From Alphaproteobacteria bacterium LSUCC0684 (GTDB lineage: Bacteria; Pseudomonadota; Alphaproteobacteria; Puniceispirillales; UBA1172), in contig CP166130.1 of the NCBI GenBank assembly GCA_041228335.1, positions 2,513,001 through 2,577,000 of the forward strand: a stretch of DNA of 64,000 nt, read 5' to 3'. The notes under the pieces were generated by a model that saw only the letters and a program-made list of their open reading frames with translations, did no database searches and was not told the DNA's origin. A program made the translations under genes and the position numbers. Shown piece by piece: positions 29,065-37,522 of this stretch (position 1 is its first letter; every line of letters starts with the position of its first letter).

Positions 29065-29844
29065 TCAGAGATTGCCGATAAAGCGGATGATCTCGGAGGC
29101 AACAATCTCGCCTGCCTCGAGCAGAAGAGAATGCTTGTATCCGGGCAGAATAACAAGTTCGGCTTTCGGCAACGCTGCGGTGATCTGCTGATTCAGCCGC
29201 GGGTTACAGCCGCCATCATTCTCTCCCGTCAGGACAAGGCTCGGGCATTGAATTTCATGAAGCCACGGGCCCATTTCCGTTCCGGCATAGATGCGGAAGA
29301 CATTGAGAAAAACATCCCCATCGGTCCCGATCACCTGATCAAGCCTGCGGCGAACAACATCCCCGTGATTTGCGATGAACCCGTCGGTGAACCAGCGATC
29401 TGTCAGGGTTTCGAGAACATCGGGAATGCCGCGATCTTCCATGGCCTTGACCACGGCCCAGACCTTGCGGCTATCTTCTTCGGATCGAAAGGCCGCGGTG
29501 GATAGAAGACCCAAGGAAAGCACCCGATGAGGGAAAGCGCGGGCATAGGCAGGCCCGATCATCCCGCCAAGGGAATGGCCGGCAACATGCGCCTGCTCGA
29601 AACCGGTTTGAACCCGGATATGCTCCAGATCGGCAACAAGATCATCAAGGCCAAATTCACCTTCCGGCAGGGGTGAGTTTCCATGACCCCTCAAGTCATA
29701 GGTCACAACGGTAAAATGTGGCACCAGCAGGGGCATAAGCTTGGCCCAGGTGTTCCGGGCAGCGCCAATACCATGGATCAGGAAAAGCGGGGGGCCACTG
29801 CCTTCGACAGAATAGGCGCAATCGACGGGAGCTGGCAGGATCAT
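29065..29844 (-). CDS. Alpha/beta hydrolase, enol-lactonase-like
   Basis: 259 residues. HGIGAARNTWAKLMPLL gives the oxyanion region, GHSLGGMIGPAYA holds the nucleophile Ser, and GENDGGCNP and GYKHSLLLEA place the acid Asp and the His. It resembles 3-oxoadipate enol-lactonases and related aromatic-pathway hydrolases. Its ATG overlaps the stop of the tautomerase gene by four bases, linking the two. Confidence 0.88.
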   Translation of the reverse strand: MILPAPVDCAYSVEGSGPPLFLIHGIGAARNTWAKLMPLLVPHFTVVTYDLRGHGNSPLPEGEFGLDDLVADLEHIRVQTGFEQAHVAGHSLGGMIGPAYARAFPHRVLSLGLLSTAAFRSEEDSRKVWAVVKAMEDRGIPDVLETLTDRWFTDGFIANHGDVVRRRLDQVIGTDGDVFLNVFRIYAGTEMGPWLHEIQCPSLVLTGENDGGCNPRLNQQITAALPKAELVILPGYKHSLLLEAGEIVASEIIRFIGNL

Positions 29845-30035
29845 TTCGGCGACCTTTCGGCAAAGGCAACGCCGCCACGCCCCCAGTCTTCCTGGCTTAT
29901 ATCCTGAAGCACCACATGAACCGCTTCAGGGCTTGCACCCGTTGCGCGGCAGAACCCTTCCGTGACTTCCCTGATAATCCGGCGCTTGTCCTCGCTGTTG
30001 CGCCCCTCAAACATTTCGATACGAATGATCGGCAT
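29841..30035 (-). CDS. 4-oxalocrotonate tautomerase-family protein
   Basis: 64 residues, the size of a single 4-OT subunit. Met is followed by Pro (PIIRIEMFEGR), giving the catalytic N-terminal proline after Met removal; the pattern DKRRIIREVTEGFC and VHVVLQDISQEDWGRGG matches the family. These enzymes ketonise dienols made by meta-cleavage of aromatics. It lies between the luciferase-like monooxygenase gene (25 bases) and the hydrolase (ATGA overlap). Confidence 0.92.
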   Translation of the reverse strand: MPIIRIEMFEGRNSEDKRRIIREVTEGFCRATGASPEAVHVVLQDISQEDWGRGGVAFAERSPK

Positions 30036-30059
30036 GACCCGTTTCCATTATCCTCAGCA

Positions 30060-31100
30060 TTATTCGGCCGCCAGCGGAGAGCTCGGGGCAAAAACCGGCA
30101 TCACCTCTTCGGCAAAGGCGGTGATCGTCTCCATTGTCTCACGTTGATCAAGGCCGAAATTCGGGTTGAGTATCACGCGGTCTATCCCAAGTTCGGCGTA
30201 AGGTGCGAGTTTGTCGATCATCTCCTGGGTATTGCCGATCAACAGGCTTTCCCCAAGCTCCTCGATTGGGGTCTTGCAGGGCAGGGGTTTTATCATGCCG
30301 TTGCGGACAATGCCCGGGCCGGTGAAAACATTGTCAAATCTGCCGTAATACTGATGCGCTGCCTCAATCTTGCGCTTCTTCTCGGTTGCGCTTCTGGCCA
30401 TATGACCAACGCGCGACAATGTCAGCGTCACTTCCCCCGGTTTGGCGTCCATCTCGGCCTTGGCGCGGTTGAAGGCCGAGACCTGATCTTTGAGCAATTC
30501 ATGATTGCCGGAAAGCGGTGTTGTCTGGATATGAAAGCCTCGTTTTGTGCACTGGTAGATCCCTTCCGGGTTCATGACCGCCATCATGATCGGCGGACCG
30601 CCAGGCCGGACCGGCCGCGGCATGATGGTCAATGAATCAAACTTGTAATAGGTACCATCCCAGGAAACCTCTTCTTCATTCAGCAACGCCTGCAGCACAT
30701 CAAGGGATTCGTTGAACTTGTGTTGTGTTTCATCCATCGGAACACCGAGGCGCTCCATCTCATATTTGAATGCACCCCGGCCGACACCAAGCATCAGGCG
30801 GCCTTCGGTAAAGATATCTGCAACCACCACCTCACCTGCATAGACACGCATATCATGCAGGGGCAGCACCACGATCGACGTCATGATGTTGATACGTTTG
30901 GTCATGGCGGCAATCTTGACGGCAAACTGGAGCGGTGCCGGCATCATCAGGCAGTTCATGAGATGATGTTCGGTTATCGAAACAGCATCAAACCCGAGCC
31001 TGTCCGCCAGAACAGCCTGATCCAGCATATCCGCATAAACGCGGTCTCCCCCATAGGACTTGTCAGGATAGTCGGATGAAAGCTGGATGGAAAATTTCAT
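30060..31100 (-). CDS. Luciferase-like (LLM) flavin-dependent oxidoreductase
   Basis: 346 residues with the bacterial luciferase TIM barrel: LGFDAVSITEHHLMN, LPLHDMRVYAGEVVVADIF, GRLMLGVGRGAFKYEMERLG and a C-terminal LGIDRVILNPNFG. Family members use FMNH2 (or F420) to oxygenate small organic substrates. It is the first gene of the trio with the tautomerase and hydrolase. An oxygenase, tautomerase and enol-lactonase in series would suit ring or dienol catabolism; substrate unknown. Confidence 0.9.
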   Translation of the reverse strand: MKFSIQLSSDYPDKSYGGDRVYADMLDQAVLADRLGFDAVSITEHHLMNCLMMPAPLQFAVKIAAMTKRINIMTSIVVLPLHDMRVYAGEVVVADIFTEGRLMLGVGRGAFKYEMERLGVPMDETQHKFNESLDVLQALLNEEEVSWDGTYYKFDSLTIMPRPVRPGGPPIMMAVMNPEGIYQCTKRGFHIQTTPLSGNHELLKDQVSAFNRAKAEMDAKPGEVTLTLSRVGHMARSATEKKRKIEAAHQYYGRFDNVFTGPGIVRNGMIKPLPCKTPIEELGESLLIGNTQEMIDKLAPYAELGIDRVILNPNFGLDQRETMETITAFAEEVMPVFAPSSPLAAE

Positions 31101-31251
31101 GTTTATTCCTGTTGATCACGCCAATATCATTCAGGAATAGCTGGAAAACATCAATAGCCAAACACCACCTTACGGATTTCTGTTTCAGCCTTAACGCATC
31201 CTGGTTCTTGCACCCGGATTGTTATGCCTCTCATCCATTCTGCCTTGTTGT

Positions 31252-31276
31252 TTGTCTTGGCTGTTTTTCAAGACAA
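31252..31276. promoter_or_regulatory. Perfect 8-bp inverted repeat upstream of the LLM operon
   Basis: TTGTCTTG (31252-31259) and CAAGACAA (31269-31276) are perfect inverted 8-mers around a 9-base spacer, 152 bases upstream of the LLM start. On the plus strand GAATAATTTTT follows, so it could be an intrinsic terminator, but no plus-strand gene leads into it. On the minus strand it lies between the exported-protein stop and the LLM gene with no U-tract after it. Operator or bidirectional terminator are both possible. Confidence 0.45.
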
Positions 31277-31305
31277 GAATAATTTTTGACAGGTGAAGTA
31301 CAGGC

Positions 31306-31956
31306 CTACCCTTCCACAGGGAAGCCGAAAACAATCAACACGGAATAAATCTTTCGATTGCACAGGCTGACCGGTGGCAACTGTTCACCGGGCTTCAGGG
31401 GAAAAGCAGATAAATCTGCGTTTTCCGGGGTGCATGTGCCGCTTTCGCCTATTGGCGTGTAGCGCGCGGATCGGCATGGTCCGTGGGTGACATTACCGAT
31501 CGTCTTGCCATCGGATAGAGACCATTTTTGTTTTCCATCCTTGTCAGGTTGCTCGATGGTCAGAAGTGATGCGTGGTCTTCCCCGTTTGTCACCAAATAT
31601 TTCCCTGGTGAAATTGGAAAATCAGGGGCTTTCATGATAAGCCCGTTCTCATCAAGCCACCAGTCGTCAATATCGAATCTCCACCCGGCGGGAGCAATGT
31701 TACCTGCCTTGCGCAATATTTTGTATAACCGAAGCCAGACCCCGATGGGTCCGGGATCAACCCGCCAGATCCCCCAGGTTTCCGCACCAGTTCCTGAGGT
31801 GGCATCCGCTGGGGCAAGGGCGGCAATGTATTGGCTGCGCACGGGACGGTATTTTATTTGCGCAAAAACCGGGGTGACGATGCTTGCTCCAAGAAAAGAG
31901 AGAGTTGAAAGCAACCACCTGCGCCGCGATATGTTTCTGGGTATTTTCATGAACAA
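31306..31956 (-). CDS. Unknown exported protein, possible Tat substrate
   Basis: 216 residues; I do not recognise the family. The N-terminus NISRRRWLLSTLSFLGASIVTPVFAQ is a signal peptide with twin arginines before a hydrophobic core and VFA cleavage site, so Tat export is possible. The mature part has many Trp, Pro and Gly residues, DIDDWWLDENG, and three Cys spaced through the second half (GPCRSAR, GTCTPEN, LCNRK), which could form disulfides in the periplasm. It stands alone, about 390 bases from the next gene upstream of it. Confidence 0.7.
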   Translation of the reverse strand: MFMKIPRNISRRRWLLSTLSFLGASIVTPVFAQIKYRPVRSQYIAALAPADATSGTGAETWGIWRVDPGPIGVWLRLYKILRKAGNIAPAGWRFDIDDWWLDENGLIMKAPDFPISPGKYLVTNGEDHASLLTIEQPDKDGKQKWSLSDGKTIGNVTHGPCRSARYTPIGESGTCTPENADLSAFPLKPGEQLPPVSLCNRKIYSVLIVFGFPVEG

Positions 31957-32344
31957 CTACCACCACTTTGAAAAGCCATAGGCAGAAAACGTAAATCTGC
32001 ATCAGTGCATATGATCAACGTTGCCCGCCCGCTTGGTTTAAATGTCTTGCCGGACCGTAACTGGATTTGCATTATCGACGGTCACCAAGGGTAAATATGG
32101 GTGAAAACTACAAAACTGCAAGTGATGCAATGACCAAAGTCAGAACCCGCAGCAGTATGGATCTTCCGGGGTGAAGTCCCCCCTTTGATGATTTTTTCTG
32201 CTCCCCTTAATTTTTTTCTGCTCAAGGTGTCTGTTTCCATGGATCGAAACCCGAGATTGCTCTGGAAATTGAAAATCGCATGATGTGGGTGAAACACGCA
32301 TATTTCATATCGGTAAAAGATCAGCTCGTGCTAAGGTTCATGTA
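31957..32344. other. Gene-free, AT-rich interval with small repeats
   Basis: 388 bases between the divergent exported-protein and aminotransferase genes. No convincing small gene is seen. It holds a GGGG/CCCC hairpin near 32169-32183, two copies of a 12-base T-rich direct repeat, and presumably the promoters of both flanking genes, though I find no clean -35/-10 pair. Confidence 0.5.
32192..32223. repeat. Direct repeat TTTTTTCTGCTC, two copies 20 bases apart
   Basis: TTTTTTCTGCTC occurs at 32192-32203 and again at 32212-32223. The 20-base period is close to two helical turns, so it could be a tandem binding site upstream of the aminotransferase-ureohydrolase unit. The T-runs make slippage or chance a real alternative. 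Confidence 0.5.
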
Positions 32345-33709
32345 ATGGTTAAAAAAGCAGGTTTACCTCAGGATCATTTCTACGCTCGATCCAATATCGT
32401 GCCCCTGCCCCTGATTGTCCGGGCCGAGGGCGTTCGCATGTGGGATGAGGAGGGCCATGAGTATATTGATCTGTCTTCAGGGCCTGTTGTAAGCAACATC
32501 GGTCATGGAAATGAGCGGGTGGCCGAAGCGATGGCACATCAGGCAAGAGTAATGGATTTTGCCTATAGCCGCGTTGCCAGGCATCAGCCGAACATGGATC
32601 TGACGGCGATGATCTCCAACATGGCGGGGACTGGATATGAATCGGTCGCACTGGCCTCAGGAGGCTCAGAGGCGATGGAAATCGCCCTTAAATTTCTGCG
32701 TCAGTATGTTGTTGCGACAGGTAAGGCATCGCGCAGGAAAATCATCACGTTGTCGCCGTCCTATCATGGCGGGACGATTGCGACCTTGGGGATTACCGGA
32801 GACCCGGATCTCGATGCGTTTCTCGATGGCTTTGCCATCAAATCAGAGAGGATACCAGCGCCTTGGCAGTATCGTCTTCCCGAGGGAGAAACGCCGGCAG
32901 GTTTCCGGATGAAATGCGCCGATGCGCTCGAAGATAAAATCCTCGAGCTTGGCGCTGAAAATGTGCTCTGTTTTGTCGTTGAACCCATCGGCGGTCTTGC
33001 CACGGGCGCCATGCCGATGGAGAAGGATTATCTGAATCGTATCCGGCAGATCTGCACCCGGCATGGTGTTTATCTTGTCTATGACGAAATTCTTTGTGGC
33101 ACCGGACGTTCCGGAGAATTTCTTGCAAGTCAATCTTTCCCCGATGCCCGGGCGGATCTGGTTGTTCTGGCCAAAGGGCTTGGCTCAGGCTATGCCCCGC
33201 TGGGGGCTGTGCTGATGCCCGGGGCCATGGTCGATAAACTGGCAGAACTCACCGGGTTCAATTATTCGCATACCTATAACGCGAACCCCATTACCTGCGC
33301 GGTAGGTATTGCCGTGCTCAAGGAATATCAGGATCACGACCTTATGGGGAATGCCCGGAAACGTGGCGCCCAGATCAGGGCAGGCCTGGAAAAGCTTGCA
33401 CATAGCCATCCTGTTATTGGCGATATACGGGGGAGGGGATTGCTTCTCGGGGTAGAACTGGTCACAAGTCAGAAGTCAAAAGGGAAGTTTCCGCCCGATT
33501 TCCCCCCGACGGAACATATCCGGCGTTGCGGGCTTGAACATGGTCTGATCATCTATTCGCGGCGGACAGCTAACGGCAAGAACGGGGACTGGTTTATTGT
33601 TGCGCCGCCGCTCACCATAACGGAAGATGAAGCGGATGAATTGCTGGAAAGGTTGGATGCTACCTTGCAGGAATTTGAAACCCTTGCGTCATCATACCTG
33701 GAAGATTGA
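32345..33709 (+). CDS. Class III aminotransferase 1
   Basis: About 454 residues from ATG 32345 (open to 32285 but the MVKKAGL start fits the family). PLP-dependent fold type I: VALASGGSEAMEIALKFLRQ, YHGGTIATLGITG, LVYDEILCGTGRSGEF (PLP Asp) and VVLAKGLGSGYAPLGAVL (Schiff-base Lys). Such enzymes move the terminal amino group of omega-amino acids or polyamines to pyruvate or 2-oxoglutarate. The ureohydrolase gene follows 51 bases later, suggesting a shared route for a guanidino or amino acid. Confidence 0.92.
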   Translation: MVKKAGLPQDHFYARSNIVPLPLIVRAEGVRMWDEEGHEYIDLSSGPVVSNIGHGNERVAEAMAHQARVMDFAYSRVARHQPNMDLTAMISNMAGTGYESVALASGGSEAMEIALKFLRQYVVATGKASRRKIITLSPSYHGGTIATLGITGDPDLDAFLDGFAIKSERIPAPWQYRLPEGETPAGFRMKCADALEDKILELGAENVLCFVVEPIGGLATGAMPMEKDYLNRIRQICTRHGVYLVYDEILCGTGRSGEFLASQSFPDARADLVVLAKGLGSGYAPLGAVLMPGAMVDKLAELTGFNYSHTYNANPITCAVGIAVLKEYQDHDLMGNARKRGAQIRAGLEKLAHSHPVIGDIRGRGLLLGVELVTSQKSKGKFPPDFPPTEHIRRCGLEHGLIIYSRRTANGKNGDWFIVAPPLTITEDEADELLERLDATLQEFETLASSYLED

Positions 33710-33760
33710 TGCCGCAAGCTTTTTCGCCGCACGAATATTGTTTTGAAAGGAAGCCCGGTT

Positions 33761-34711
33761 ATGCCTGATCCAAAATACCAGCCTGTTGACGCCGCACAGG
33801 TTCCACGATTTTCCGATGTGGCAACATTCATGCGCACCAAACGTGTTGAACCAAACCCCGAGATCGGCATCGGACTTGTCGGAGTGCCTTTTGATATCGG
33901 GCTGAATTATCGTTCTGGCCCGCGCGAAGCTCCCGGGGCCGTGCGTCATGCTTCCCGACTGATCCGGATGGCGCATCCGACAACAGGTGTTGAGCCCTAT
34001 AAGAACTGCAACATTGCCGACCTTGGTGACGCCCCTGTCAATCCACTCAATTTTGACGAATCCATCCAGAATATTCAGGATTTTTTCGCCAGATTGAAAT
34101 CGCTGGACATACGCCCTGTCGCCATAGGTGGTGATCATACGATTCCGACACCTATTCTGCGGGCGCTGGCGGTTGATGGTCCGGTTGGGCTCCTCCAGAT
34201 TGACAGCCACGCCGATGTTCTGGATGAAATGTGCGGCACAAAGATCAATCACGCCACTTTCATGCGTCGCGCCACCGAAGAAGGCCTGATTGATCCTGCC
34301 AGAACTGTTCAGCTGGGCCTCCGCGGAAGTCGTTTCGTGCCCGAAGATATCCAGTATGGATATGACCATGGCTTTACCATGATCCCCATGGATGATTACG
34401 AGGATATGGGCAGATCCAACGCCATAGAAACAATTCGCACGACGCTGATGGGTGGGCCTGTTTATATCACCATCGATATTGATGGGCTTGATCCTTCATA
34501 CTGCCCGGGGACGGCGGTGCCGGAGATAGGCGGGATAACGCCGCGGGATACACAGAAGATCCTTCAGGGGCTGATGGGCCTTGATATCATTGGCGCTGAC
34601 ATCTGCGAGGTTGCCCCGTGCTACGACCCGACGGGCATTACCAGCGTGACCGCTGCAAACCTGATGTTTGAGCTGACCTGCCTGATCTCACATTCCATCA
34701 GGGGCAAATGA
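33761..34711 (+). CDS. Ureohydrolase, agmatinase/guanidino-acid hydrolase family
   Basis: 316 residues from ATG 33761, which has GAAAGGAAG eight bases upstream (a TTG at 33743 lies inside that site and is rejected). Mn ligands are in GGDHTIPTP, QIDSHADVLDE and ITIDIDGLDPSYCPGTAVPE. The family hydrolyses guanidino groups to urea plus an amine: agmatine, 4-guanidinobutyrate or 3-guanidinopropionate. The DSHAD sequence departs from the usual DAHxD. Placement between two aminotransferases favours a guanidino acid whose amine product is then transaminated; this is inference. Confidence 0.9.
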   Translation: MPDPKYQPVDAAQVPRFSDVATFMRTKRVEPNPEIGIGLVGVPFDIGLNYRSGPREAPGAVRHASRLIRMAHPTTGVEPYKNCNIADLGDAPVNPLNFDESIQNIQDFFARLKSLDIRPVAIGGDHTIPTPILRALAVDGPVGLLQIDSHADVLDEMCGTKINHATFMRRATEEGLIDPARTVQLGLRGSRFVPEDIQYGYDHGFTMIPMDDYEDMGRSNAIETIRTTLMGGPVYITIDIDGLDPSYCPGTAVPEIGGITPRDTQKILQGLMGLDIIGADICEVAPCYDPTGITSVTAANLMFELTCLISHSIRGK

Positions 34712-34753
34712 GCTGAAGAAAAAATGATTTGATTGATAGAATCTGGGGGGAGC

Positions 34754-36079
34754 ATGCCGGATCAACGTCGAAATCTGACTCTCAAGACAGCTCTGGATGA
34801 GGCCAGGGTGGCCTATAAGGATGCCCATTCCGTCAGTTTTGATCTGTTTCAGAAAGCCCGGAATTCCATGCCGGGTGGGAATACCCGCACGGTTCTTCAT
34901 TACTCCCCTTTCCCCTTCACCGTGGCCCGGGGTGAGGGATCGGTCATCTGGGATGCTGAAGGAAATTGCCTGACGGATTTCCTTGGCGAATACACGGCCG
35001 GCCTTTTCGGGCACAGTAATCCGGTGATTGCCGCCGCCATCGCCGAGGCGCTTGAAAAGGGAATTGTTCTCGGCGGTCCCAATCTTGTTGAAAGCAGGTT
35101 TGCCCAGCTGATCTGTGATCGCTTTCATGCCGTGGAACGACTTCGGTTTACCAATTCCGGGACCGAATCCAACATGATGGCTATTTCCGCGGCAAGGGCG
35201 TTCACCGGCCGGGAGGAAATCCTGGTGATGAATGGCGCCTATCATGGCGGGTTGCTCTCCTTTGAAGGGGCAGGCAAGATGAACGCGCCGTTCAAGTACA
35301 ATTTTTCTGACTACAATGATACCGATCAGGCTGTTCACCTGATCATGTCACGCGGTGATGCGCTGGCCGCCGTGATTGTTGAGCCGATGGTCGGTGCGGG
35401 CGGCGGCATGCCGGCATCAGCCGAATTTCTGGGTGCCTTGCGGGATGCAACCCGAAAGACCGGCGCGCTGCTGATCTTTGACGAGGTGATGACGTCACGT
35501 CATACCGGCGGGGGGTTGCAGGGGTTTCACCAGATCACGCCTGATCTGGCAACATTCGGAAAATATATTGGTGGCGGGTTAACCCTCGGAGCTTTTGGCG
35601 GGCGCGCGGATATCATGGATCGTTTTAATCCCGGCCACCCCGCCGCTTGGGGACATGCAGGCACGTTCAACAACAATATCCTTTCCATGAGCGCAGGGTA
35701 TGCAGGATTAAGCCAGGTCTATACAAAAGAGGTAGCCGATGAATTTTTCCGTAAAGGGAACGCTTTCCGCAACGCGCTCGCTTCTGACCTTGCCCGCATA
35801 GATATTCCCATTTCCGTTGCCGGACTTGGTTCAATGATGGTGTTTCATTTCCGTGAAACACCGCCGGAAAAACCTCTTCTCGGCAAGGATAAACCGCCTC
35901 AGGAACTGCTAGAACTTCTTCATCTTGATATGATCGAGCGCGGGCATTTCTACGCGCGGCGCGGGATGATCAATCTTTCCATTGAAACGACGCCGGAACA
36001 GATGCAAGCCTTCCGTCACGATCTGGGCGAGGTCATGGAAACACGAGCGCCGTTGATCAGGGAGGTTTTCGGCTTCTGA
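34754..36079 (+). CDS. Class III aminotransferase 2, glutamate-1-semialdehyde aminomutase-like
   Basis: About 441 residues from ATG 34754, right after GGGGGGAG. Motifs: ARNSMPGGNTRTVLHYSPFP at the N-terminus, RFTNSGTESNMMAISAARAF, LIFDEVMTSRHTGGG (PLP Asp) and TFGKYIGGGLTLGAFGG (PLP Lys). These are the GSA-aminomutase subgroup features, but catabolic context and divergent N-terminus argue against a heme-pathway HemL. It ends the three-gene unit. Confidence 0.9.
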   Translation: MPDQRRNLTLKTALDEARVAYKDAHSVSFDLFQKARNSMPGGNTRTVLHYSPFPFTVARGEGSVIWDAEGNCLTDFLGEYTAGLFGHSNPVIAAAIAEALEKGIVLGGPNLVESRFAQLICDRFHAVERLRFTNSGTESNMMAISAARAFTGREEILVMNGAYHGGLLSFEGAGKMNAPFKYNFSDYNDTDQAVHLIMSRGDALAAVIVEPMVGAGGGMPASAEFLGALRDATRKTGALLIFDEVMTSRHTGGGLQGFHQITPDLATFGKYIGGGLTLGAFGGRADIMDRFNPGHPAAWGHAGTFNNNILSMSAGYAGLSQVYTKEVADEFFRKGNAFRNALASDLARIDIPISVAGLGSMMVFHFRETPPEKPLLGKDKPPQELLELLHLDMIERGHFYARRGMINLSIETTPEQMQAFRHDLGEVMETRAPLIREVFGF

Positions 36080-36221
36080 TACATTGCCATCAATCCGGGT
36101 ATCTTCGTTTCCGGATCCTGAAAGTCATCCGGTGTTCATCAAGTCAGGATGTGATTGCGATTGCTATTTTTTCTGCTTCTTTCAGGTGCAAGCGGGGCAA
36201 ATGCTTGCAACTGATTGAAAT

Positions 36222-36251
36222 AGCCTGGTGAAGAGGCTCCGTTTAAGGAGC
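36222..36251 (-). terminator. Possible terminator hairpins downstream of tRNA-Gly
   Basis: On the minus strand, just past the tRNA 3' end, GCTCC/GGAGC (36236-36251) and AGCCT/AGGCT (36222-36238) form two mutually exclusive 5-bp hairpins; the second is followed by ATTTC. Stems and U-tract are short, so this is a weak call. Confidence 0.3.
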
Positions 36252-36254
36252 GTA

Positions 36255-36329
36255 TGGAGCGGGTGATGAGATTCGAACTCACGACCCTAACCTTGGCAAG
36301 GTTATGCTCTACCCCTGAGCTACACCCGC
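36255..36329 (-). tRNA. tRNA-Gly (anticodon GCC)
   Basis: The minus strand folds as a 75-nt tRNA: acceptor GCGGGTG/CACCCGC, D-arm GCTCAGGGGTAGAGC, anticodon arm AACCTTGCCAAGGTT with anticodon GCC, T-arm GTGAGTTCGAATCTCAT, discriminator U and encoded CCA (36255-36257). These are tRNA-Gly features. It closes the accessory block on its right side. Confidence 0.97.
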
Positions 36330-36342
36330 ATCCGATGGGTGG

Positions 36343-36370
36343 AATATAGCCATCCGAAAGCGATACGCAA
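36343..36370 (-). promoter_or_regulatory. Sigma-70-type promoter of tRNA-Gly
   Basis: On the minus strand TTGCGT (36365-36370), a 16-base spacer and TATATT (36343-36348) lie 14 bases upstream of the tRNA 5' end, giving a start point just before the mature end. The -35 is close to the stop of the aminotransferase gene upstream. Confidence 0.55.
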
Positions 36371-36385
36371 GAAAAAAATCATCGA

Positions 36386-37522
36386 TCAGGCAAGCACCTC
36401 CCGAAGGGTGGTGATGATGTAATCCTGGGTTGCTGCATCGAGGTAGGGATGCATGGGCAGCGCCAGCACCCGGCCACAGAGATCCTCGGTCACCGGCAGC
36501 CCGTTGCCGGCAACCGGATACATTTCATAGGGCGGCTGCTGGTGCATGCCTTTCGGGTAGTAGATCGCCGTTGGAATGCCTTTGTCCTTGAGCGCGGCCT
36601 GCACTTCACCACGGTCAGCACCGGGTGCAAGGGTGATGGTGTATTGCGCCCAGCTTGAGCTATTGCCCGCCGCCAGCCGCGGGGCGGTGATGATATCGGA
36701 AAGCCCGGCCTCATAACGATCTGCGATTTGCTGCCGGCTGGCAAGCTCGTCTTCAAATATCTCAAGCTTCTCAAGCAGGATGGCGGCCTGAATCGTATCA
36801 AGACGGGCGGTCATGCCGATCCGTTCATGGCTGTAGCGTTCCTGCCCCATACCATGAATCCGCGCCGAGCGCATGATGGCGGCAAAGTCATCATCATCGG
36901 TGAAAACCGCCCCGCCATCGCCATAGCAGCCAAGAGGTTTGGCAGGAAAGAAACTGGTGGCGGTAAGTGGCGCCAGCGTGCCCACCGGCCGTCCCTTGTA
37001 GCTGGCCCCGAAAGATTGCGCGGCATCATCCAAAACCCACCAGCCTTCCTTTTCGGCAAGATCCGTGATGGCGTCCATGTCGGCAGGCTGGCCGAAAAGC
37101 CCGACGGTGATGATTCCCACTACCCGGATACCGGCCTTGTCGGCGGCGGCCTTTGCACTTGCAACACTGCCCGGGCTCAGGTTGAACGTGACCGGATCAA
37201 CATCGGCAAAAACAGGCACGGCGCCAAGGCAGGGGAGAACTTCGGCCGATGCCGCGAAGGTGAAGCTCTGAACAATGACACCATCACCCGGGCGGACGCC
37301 AAGCGCCATCAACCCTAGCATCAGCGCATCGGTCCCGCTGGAACAGCTGATGACGTGGCGGCAGGAACAGAACGCCGCAAGCGCCTCTTCCAGCGCGCCG
37401 ACTTCCGGTCCCATGATATACTGGCCATGATCCAGCACGCGGGCGACGGCCGCATCGACGCGGTCGCGGATACGGACCTGCTGGCTGGCAAGATCGATCA
37501 ACGGAATATCGGGGTTGGTCAT
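36386..37522 (-). CDS. DegT/DnrJ/EryC1-family sugar aminotransferase (WbpE-like)
   Basis: 378 residues. PLP-dependent; the Lys is in SFFPAKPLGCYGDGGAVF. Other blocks are PLIDLASQQVRI, YIMGPEVGALEEALA, CSSGTDALMLGLMALG and LDDAAQSFGASYKG. It aminates a 3-keto or 4-keto nucleotide sugar. It overlaps the upstream oxidoreductase by ATGA. That pairing is like WbpB/WbpE, which make UDP-3-amino-GlcNAc uronate for lipopolysaccharide O-units. The acetyltransferase and UDP-GlcNAc dehydrogenase are not adjacent. Confidence 0.92.
   Translation of the reverse strand: MTNPDIPLIDLASQQVRIRDRVDAAVARVLDHGQYIMGPEVGALEEALAAFCSCRHVISCSSGTDALMLGLMALGVRPGDGVIVQSFTFAASAEVLPCLGAVPVFADVDPVTFNLSPGSVASAKAAADKAGIRVVGIITVGLFGQPADMDAITDLAEKEGWWVLDDAAQSFGASYKGRPVGTLAPLTATSFFPAKPLGCYGDGGAVFTDDDDFAAIMRSARIHGMGQERYSHERIGMTARLDTIQAAILLEKLEIFEDELASRQQIADRYEAGLSDIITAPRLAAGNSSSWAQYTITLAPGADRGEVQAALKDKGIPTAIYYPKGMHQQPPYEMYPVAGNGLPVTEDLCGRVLALPMHPYLDAATQDYIITTLREVLA

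Noticed and set aside
36255-36329. tRNA-Gly as the attachment site of a genomic island covering 19.7-36.1 kb
   Set aside because: No integrase, no repeated tRNA 3' end at the far side and no other mobility gene were found, so an island is not supported.
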